Part shown: positions 57,201 to 64,000 of the stretch, piece by piece
Numbering within the stretch: position 1 is the first letter of the stretch
Layout: each line of letters starts with the position of its first letter
Assembly (NCBI RefSeq): GCF_000204055.1
Contig: NW_006768774.1
Coordinates: forward strand, 450,612 to 514,611
DNA: 64,000 nucleotides
Direction: 5' to 3'
DNA from: Melampsora larici-populina 98AG31
Lineage: Eukaryota; Basidiomycota; Pucciniomycetes; Pucciniales; Melampsoraceae
Notes under the pieces: generated by a model
What the model was told of the DNA's origin: nothing
Database searches by the model: none
The model's input: the letters and a program-made list of their open reading frames with translations, nothing else
Program-made: the position numbers and the translations under genes

Positions 57201-60162
57201 TAACATTTTGTTATTTGGATTGGGCCGGTCACTCACAAAATAAATTGGGCAGATCATGTAGAAGCATTGCAAAAGTTGATTGGCAGGCCACCCAAAGATA
57301 AATTTGATGTTGGCGTTTCAGACAGTGAGGGCCATTGTTTGCCTGTGGAGGATGACTTCAAAAGGAATCAATATCACCCCAGCATCAGAAGCATTGTAGT
57401 CAAAGCCAATTGGCCCTGACCAATGTAGAGTGCTAACCCAAAACCTCTGGCCAGTCTGCAACCGTACGCCAGTCCAGGCGGCTTGTGAAGCCAAACCATC
57501 AAGTCTCAAAAGGGAAGAAAAAGCAGAAACAAGGATGAAGACCTTTTTGATCTGTGTTATCCTATCCTCACATTGGACAAAAGTCTTATTGATCAAATGC
57601 TGAATTTTTGTGTGAACTTGTGGGTTATTTCCAATCACGGCTTCCAAGGCAAATGATAGTTTCTGAGATTGTGTGAAGAGGTATTAAGGAATCCATAGCA
57701 TTATGTCCATGAGAAACTAGCAATTGCAACTAAGACTGGCATCAAACAATAATTCTGTGACACAAGTAACAAAGTCCTTTAGATTACCCATTGCAAAAAT
57801 TGTTTCCTGTGGTTACTGTAACAATCCTACATCTTCAGATGAGCTGGCTACTAAGCTCCAAACTTTGTGGAATTTGGAGCTGGAGCTCACAGTTGGTCTG
57901 GTTCAATGTGCCTCAGACCAGGCGTCTTCAATATGATAACATTCTAGATTGTACTCTAGGCAATACGTTACCCACTACACTTGGCCAGCCAGTTCAGAGT
58001 TTGTTGAAAGAGTCCCAACATACCCCATCAAGGGAGATCCCTAACCCTAACCCTAACCCTATTCTTGATATGTTTTGAGTTGAACAATTGTAAGCCACAC
58101 CAGCCTCAATGGTCCACTATAAAGTCATGAAAGAGGCAAGCCGGGTTAGTCCACATAGACAGAGTAGTCCTGTAGATGTTGCAGAGAGTGCAGATGATGG
58201 CCGCTTTTGAGATAACTGGAGTCATGTGGGCTGCCCTTATGTGATGGTCTGTGCTATAATGATTTTCTTCATCCAAAGGGTGGTAATTGATTAATACTAA
58301 CTGCATCAGGGGGCTTTGGTAGCACAAAGAGCACCTATTTTGGGATTACTTTGCATTATAATGAACATTAAATTGTAAAAAGGTGATTACTTTATACACA
58401 TCAAAAATGGACAACTGTCAGTATGAGTGGTGCTGTGGGCATTAGCCCCAGAAGGAGTCTTTGCCTTAGATATTTTGGTATGTGAATTGCAACAGGATCC
58501 TTGAAGCAAGGTGGAAAGTTGAAGTAGGTTGAGAAAAGGGCGGACATTCAAATTGAACAATGTCTCAACAACAATGAATGGATATATGAACATTGGAATT
58601 GACAAAATTACATTTGTTGAAGGAAATATAAATTCCAAATTGATACCAGGGAAATCTTATCTATTGAGGGGGACAGGTCAGCGCTCATCAGAGATGGGCC
58701 AGCAGAAACCTAAACGTGGGTAGAAAGGTAAGAGGGAGGTTTTTACAAAGATGTGTGAGTGGATATTGACAGTCAGGCTCATGTTGAAGTAAAAGGTCTA
58801 GGATACATCACAAAAAGTGAGAGATCTACAGGTGGAAATGAAAATAGGTGGTTCATCCTGGTCATACAGCAGGGAGAATGGCTACTCAATGAAGTCGTGA
58901 TGATATTGGTAAAGTAACAATGTAGCGAATTTATGTATTCAGGTATCTGGTTACACTGAGTTTACATTGGAATATTGGTATATAGATAACAGCATATGGA
59001 ATGCCAAACCAATTGCACTGTTTAACAAGGTTAGGGTACTTGGAAAGCTCAACGGTGTGGCAAAAGATAAAGCAATGTGGTGTGTGCAGTTGAGCCTTTG
59101 ATTCACATACATTGAGGCCTGGTACTGAATCCTCTGCAGTTGAAATGGATAGCTTTGATAGGGTAGTAAGCAGAGTAGTGGTGGTTAGTTTGCAAGTTGA
59201 GTAGACAGTTAGCAAATGAAGATGGAAACCGTAAAAGGGAGATACTTCTCACTGAATCCTTTTTTAATTATGCTCACCCATTTTCCAACAACTATATGGG
59301 ACTAGATGTGACATTAGAAACTTAATGCAATCTGTGGGAAAAAACTGAGTTCTTGATGGGGGTCAGTCAGCTTATTCTACAGAAGCTTGTTGAGCCCCTG
59401 TTACCTATGGATGGTGGGCCACTCAATACCTTATCATTTTTAAAAACTTCTTAAATCATTTCTGCAATGCAATGGATTGAAATTGGTACCATTTTTGAGG
59501 TTTGAGTGTAAAAACACACATGAGAAACTGTTTTGTTTATGATCAATACTTTTTTGGTGAAAATTGATAAAAACCACCCAATTAATTCTACTTTTTTGCC
59601 TGTATGATTCATTGTGCTATGCTGTAGACACATGTTTGAAGTTTTGACCTTTCCAACATCCCATCACCACTAAAAATTCATGAAGGCACAGCAAAACCAC
59701 CCTGATAGCAAAGACTACAGTGATGTAATGTCCCACATTTGGAAGCCATCCAGTTATCTCTGCCCACAGCAGGGTTTGAACCAACAACCAATACCAGTAG
59801 TGGGAAGAAAAGCTGACCAGCCAACCGCTAGCACTGCGGGGAAACCACCGAAGTGAGCCTGGCTTATGCCACCGTGAAGTGAGCCACAGGTTGGCCTGTG
59901 TCTTGCACCACCCAAAATGCAGATCCAGGCCTGACAAAAGCGTTAGCATACATTTCCCAAAACTCATTACATTTTCAACATCACTTCCCATGCCACCCGC
60001 CAACCTTGTTGTATGTGAGTATTCTCTTTGCATCCTCAACAATTTCACTGAAGACAACTCACAAAGACAAAATGGGACCTATGTCTCAAACCGCAATCAA
60101 CAAAAGAACATAGCCTCTGACCTTGAGGCAACACAAGCATCTTTTTGAGCAGTTGTCATGAA
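57201..60162. repeat. Repeat-rich DNA with interstitial telomere-like run
   Basis: CCCTAA repeated three and a half times at 58039-58060. A minus-strand frame at 57647-57318 (109 codons) looks protein-like but is unassigned. Other frames are short. Probably decayed mobile elements. Confidence 0.4.
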
Positions 60163-62618
60163 TCCCAACCAGGATGAAGATGAAGATGATCTAGAAGATG
60201 CTGAAAGGGATACCAAGAGCTCAGCTGGCATCAGTGACAGTGATAGTGAAGATGATAATACCAGTCTTGTCATCAAAGGTAAGTATTGGCAGGTTTAAAC
60301 CCTTGAAGCTGTTACTGATGTGTACTTTTAGGTCAAGCATCTCTCTTTTTGACCGGGCTTCAGTCAAGCTAGCTGCCTCACAGCACAGGCCTTCTTAGTC
60401 AAATTGTGGAATTTTCTTGACTCCTTCCTCCTGAAACAACCACCTAAAAACTAACTAATTCCAAAAGACATCTGGACTTTGATGAACCAGATAAACATCA
60501 TGTCAGAACTGACATAAAATATGCTGCTGGACCTGGTATATGATGTGTACCCCTTGAAAGGCCCCAATGTACTGCACCTACAAAGAAACCAGCACATCAG
60601 CTCCATGTGGTGAATCATTTTTCAGACAAGGGAACAACTTTTGACTGGTCAAAGACCAAGGATTGTATCAAAGGCAGCCCTACAGAATCAATCCAAAACA
60701 TCTTGTCAACCAAAATATCCCCAAACCTGTAAATGTTACCCATTCCGTTGTTTTGCGGCTCAATTGTTTTCTCCAAAACCCCAATAGCAAAGCTAGCATC
60801 AACAAATGGGCAGGTGAGATTGGCAACACCTTGGATCCCGGCATGTTTGAAGTTCAACGGTCTCCAGCATGGAAAAGTTCATATTGTGATACAACAGATC
60901 TATGCATTCAAACTACCTCGAGCTGGCAATTAATCTTTACATTTACTGGTTCAAACCACATGTCAACATGATTGCAGGGAAGCAGGAGTCTTTAGGTGTT
61001 ATGGCTCCTGACTGTCCAAACTTTCCACTGTTCACTTGAAATCTGATGCGCAACACTTGCATCGCTGGAATTATCCCTGGACCTCACAAACCTGATATGG
61101 CCACAACCAACCATGTATGCCTTTGACCAATGAGCTACTAATTCTGGAAAATGGAATCCACATCAAGACATACCAACTTCCTGGAGAACAACTTGTGAAA
61201 GTAAGACTCCTTACTCTTATTGGTGATATTGTGGCTGTCCATGAGTATACAGGCTATGCTTCACACTTGGCAAACCAATTTTGCTTTTGGTGCCATTGCA
61301 CCCAACAAGGATGAGTAGACCTGCTCCTTGGTAAACAACAGACTAAGCAAGAGGTGCTGAATTGTGCGGCGGCATGGAATACCACAAATCCACTGAAGGA
61401 AACAAAAGCAAACTTGTAACCAAGTTGGGCATTTGACACTCAAGACTCAATTGATTAAACTATTGAGACACAGTTAATCATGTACCCCTTGGTATCATAC
61501 ATGAATGGCTCAAAGGTTTCCTCCAGCATCACTTCGGGTATTGATGGTCTTTTAAAGGAAAACATAAGACAACCCCAGCTGAAACTGATTGGATAAAAGA
61601 AGACAATGATTCAGATGAGGATGATAATGTAAGCATGGTGGGGGGTGGGACAATGATTTGACTTGAAACAAGGAACAGACTAAAGTCTCTATTCAGAATG
61701 CAAACTAATTGATCTCCTGCGCCTCTTCAAAAATGTGTTACTGCCATCTGATGTAAATCAATTCCCAAGAGACTTGGTGATGTCCCCCATGTCAAGCTGA
61801 AATCTTGTCAGTGGAAGTCGCTTTTTCTGTATGTTCTCCCCCTGGTTATCTTGGAACTCCTTGTCCTCAACGTGGATGACTTTCAGTCCCTTTCAAACCG
61901 ATATACACTTGTTTGCCACATTGCCAGCTTAGTTTGGTGCACTCAAATTGTCTTTGCAAAGACAGCCTCCCAGGACACAATCAACTTTGTAGAATGTATT
62001 TGATCTACGGGGTACTTCAAAGCAGGTTTGCCATCGTTTGAAATTTCTTGCCAATCATAACTATGCCTTGCACATACCGGAAATGATGGAGTACTGGGGA
62101 CCATTAATGGGGGTTTCCAAATTTGCTGGTGAACGGACCAATGGGTTATTGCAGAAATTTAAAACAAACCACTTGCTGAGTAAGTGGTCCATCTATGTGT
62201 TTCACACTTGTCCTGGGAAGTTGACTGTCCCTCCCTTTGCATTTCAGCTCAGATGGACAAAGCCATGATGAATAAGATGTTGGTGCTTCACAAGTTCCAG
62301 ATGGACTTTTCTGTTCCAATCTTAGATAGAGAGCAACCCACAGTCAATGCAGCATAGATTTGCATTTTGGACAATCTGTGCGTAAAAATCCTAGCTCATT
62401 TGAAACTCAAATATCCTAATTTGAGAGATTACCACAACTACCCACACCAATCAGAGTCAACAATCTTGCAGCCTTTTGAAACACCAATTGGTAGGTTATT
62501 GATTGATAAAGAGTTGCACATGTTTGGTATCTTGCCAAAAAACCAAATAACTGTGTGTGCTGAAGAAGGAGGGGAGAACAAAGGGATACATGATGATGAA
62601 GCAAATCTATTGGTTTGA
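60163..62618 (+). pseudogene. CACTA-type (Tnp2-like) transposase remnant
   Basis: An acidic N-terminal exon from about 60159 (MNPNQDEDEDDLEDAERDTK) ends at a GTAAGT donor near 60281. Downstream: NLYIYWFKPHVNMIAGKQES, CIAGIIPGPHKPDM, LLTLIGDIVAVHEYTGYASH, FCFWCHCTQQG, then FLANHNYALHIPEMMEYWGP and GVSKFAGERTNGLLQKFKTN. These are in the order of basidiomycete Tnp2/Plavaka-like CACTA transposases: a D-rich catalytic core followed by a His-rich region. Many stops and frameshifts, so inactive. Likely the same superfamily as the non-autonomous elements at 31.4 and 33.4 kb. Confidence 0.82.
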
Positions 62619-64000
62619 AAACAGAATGGGTGGTATTCAGGAGGCCGCACTAGTAGGCTGATGTGTTTGCATGGAATTGAATGTTGAATCTCAAACTTTA
62701 GATTTTAATTTTCCTTGATGGGATGTGTGATAGGAACCACAGAAACCGGATCTATGTTGTTGCTAGACCTAACTTAGTTGATTGCAATTGCAGCGTACCA
62801 GGTGCTACCCTCTCACACTTTTGGCCTACCTCATGGTGGCATTATACTGCAGCCTGTTCATCATTAGTTAAACTTTTTAATTTTCTCTCAACACTGTCTC
62901 CTCCTTGACTTTTGTGTCTCTATGTCTTTGTTTTATGATTATGAAATGAAGCTTTTATCTCTATGTCAGATACAATCCCAGCTTTGTCAGCCCTAATGTT
63001 TGAGTCCTAGATGAATGCATTGAAAAAGGTCTCAAAAGTCACTTTGAACTGAGGCGGAATCCCACTTCTTGTGAATTTCACAGGTGTTCTTTGGAGAAAC
63101 TACTAATGAGAAATGAAGAAAAACAGACAAGACAATTTTTTCATACTTATTTTTTTAGACAGACACAACTCAATGAATATGTAACAGATGAGAAATGATG
63201 GATCATATTACCTTAGTTTTGTCTAATGGGGCTGGATGCTTGTCAGAAAATATTGGATGGAGATGGCTTCTAGGTGGTTTAGCAGGGCTGGCTTTGACCC
63301 TGGCTCTTCCTTTCATTGAAACTACAGCAGGCCCAATACCACCTGTGGCCCCTAGATTACTCGGCCCCGAACCGAAGATAATGCGTGCATTATCATGGGA
63401 TAGTATCCCAAAATCGGGTCGCAGATGAGGCCAGAGCTGCCAGAGTAGTCTGAGAAAATTTTTCAAAAATAGCTTCCAAGTTTCCACAAATTTACCTCAT
63501 CAAGTTATGATATCATATGACTTTTTCTATGTTCTGAACACCCATTGGGATGTATTCAGAAATTTTTAGCCCATCTCACTGTCATCAGACACCTCTAAGA
63601 GGGATAAACGCGCTCAAGCTCACAATCTGGCTCATCTGACCGAATCTGGCTAAGCCTAGATTCATCTGACTGAGTCTGGCAGCCGACTGGACTCTGGCCT
63701 GTGTATTTTTTCAAACCAACTTCTCAGATTCATCTGGCCACACAACTTCCCACCCACTGTAGTTCCACATATATATACGCTGTAGCTGCAGCAGATGAGT
63801 CTGACCAGACCTGCAGATTCGTTTGTTCCAAGATATTTACACCGAACCTACATACAGTCATAAGTCAATCTGACTAGCCCCGATGGTCAACTACCACCAA
63901 TCCATCCCACCTGGTGAGTTCGGATAGTGGTTACCAAGACCATCAAGTCAGGGGAGATCTCATCTGGTATCATCTGAGCAGCTCCTCATCTACATACATA
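62619..64000. repeat. LTR- or repeat-like right end of window
   Basis: Contains a GATAATGC/GCATTATC hairpin at 63376-63393, repeated CTGGCTCATCTGACCGA-like phrases near 63628-63680 and a TATA-like ATATATATACGC near 63769. It resembles the start of an LTR cut by the window edge. The 77-codon frame at 63195-63428 is not supported as a gene. Confidence 0.35.

Noticed and set aside
59617..60057. 146-codon minus-strand open frame
   Set aside because: Trp/Leu/Ser-rich, no motif, no splice context, lies in repeat-like DNA.
63195..63428. Possible membrane transporter fragment
   Set aside because: One hydrophobic stretch near IGWRWLLGGLAGLALTLALP recalls a transporter, but there is no further domain and the sequence continues into a hairpin-bearing repeat.
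1..64000. CRISPR arrays, tRNA or rRNA genes
   Set aside because: No regularly spaced identical repeats with unique spacers and no cloverleaf or conserved rRNA segment was found by eye; a CRISPR would also be unexpected in a eukaryote.

Overview
This window looks like a gene-poor, transposon-rich stretch of a fungal nuclear genome, most likely a basidiomycete rust (Pucciniales). The evidence is short GT-AG introns (about 50-95 bp), a basidiomycete-type Helitron, a CACTA/Tnp2-type transposase of the kind common in basidiomycetes, Ulp1-like protease debris, and decayed host genes (a MET22/HAL2 phosphatase, a possible Vps11 piece) scattered among repeats. The genus cannot be settled from sequence alone. 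No virus, plasmid or bacterial content is evident.

Layout. 1-2096: diverged tandem repeats, an LTR-like fragment and one host exon. 2097-17461: a large Helitron read on the minus strand. Its 3' end is a perfect 16-bp hairpin followed by CTAG, and its proposed 5' end (TC) has a subterminal hairpin. It encodes a five-exon Rep-helicase (HUH and PIF1 domains, one nonsense codon) plus cargo: a complete 351-aa OB-fold-like gene, a diverged second copy, and small unknown genes. Removing the element joins a host reading frame without a gap. 17462-20110: remains of two host genes. 20600-29650: LTR-like debris, a retroelement leader with a spliced-looking duplicate, and terminal-repeat elements of 743, 566 and 439 bp. 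30282-39718: host gene fragments and two non-autonomous CACTA-type elements (183 bp and 1971 bp). 40418-48327: the second 566-bp copy, a minisatellite, a 363-bp terminal-repeat element and decayed coding fragments including a Ulp1-like protease. 48328 to about 57200: a second, damaged Helitron with its own hairpin-CTAG end, a helicase remnant, a third copy of the OB-fold-like gene and at least four small intron-containing genes. 57200-64000: repeats, an interstitial telomere-like run and a CACTA transposase remnant.

The main signal is that both Helitrons carry members of the same spliced OB-fold-like gene family upstream of the Rep-helicase, together with other unknown small genes. This suggests a rust Helitron lineage with its own accessory cargo, possibly single-strand DNA-binding proteins. 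A second theme is a set of short elements saturated with one CpG-containing motif in both orientations. Most coding regions are broken. Exon boundaries are inferred from GT-AG signals and reading frame only.
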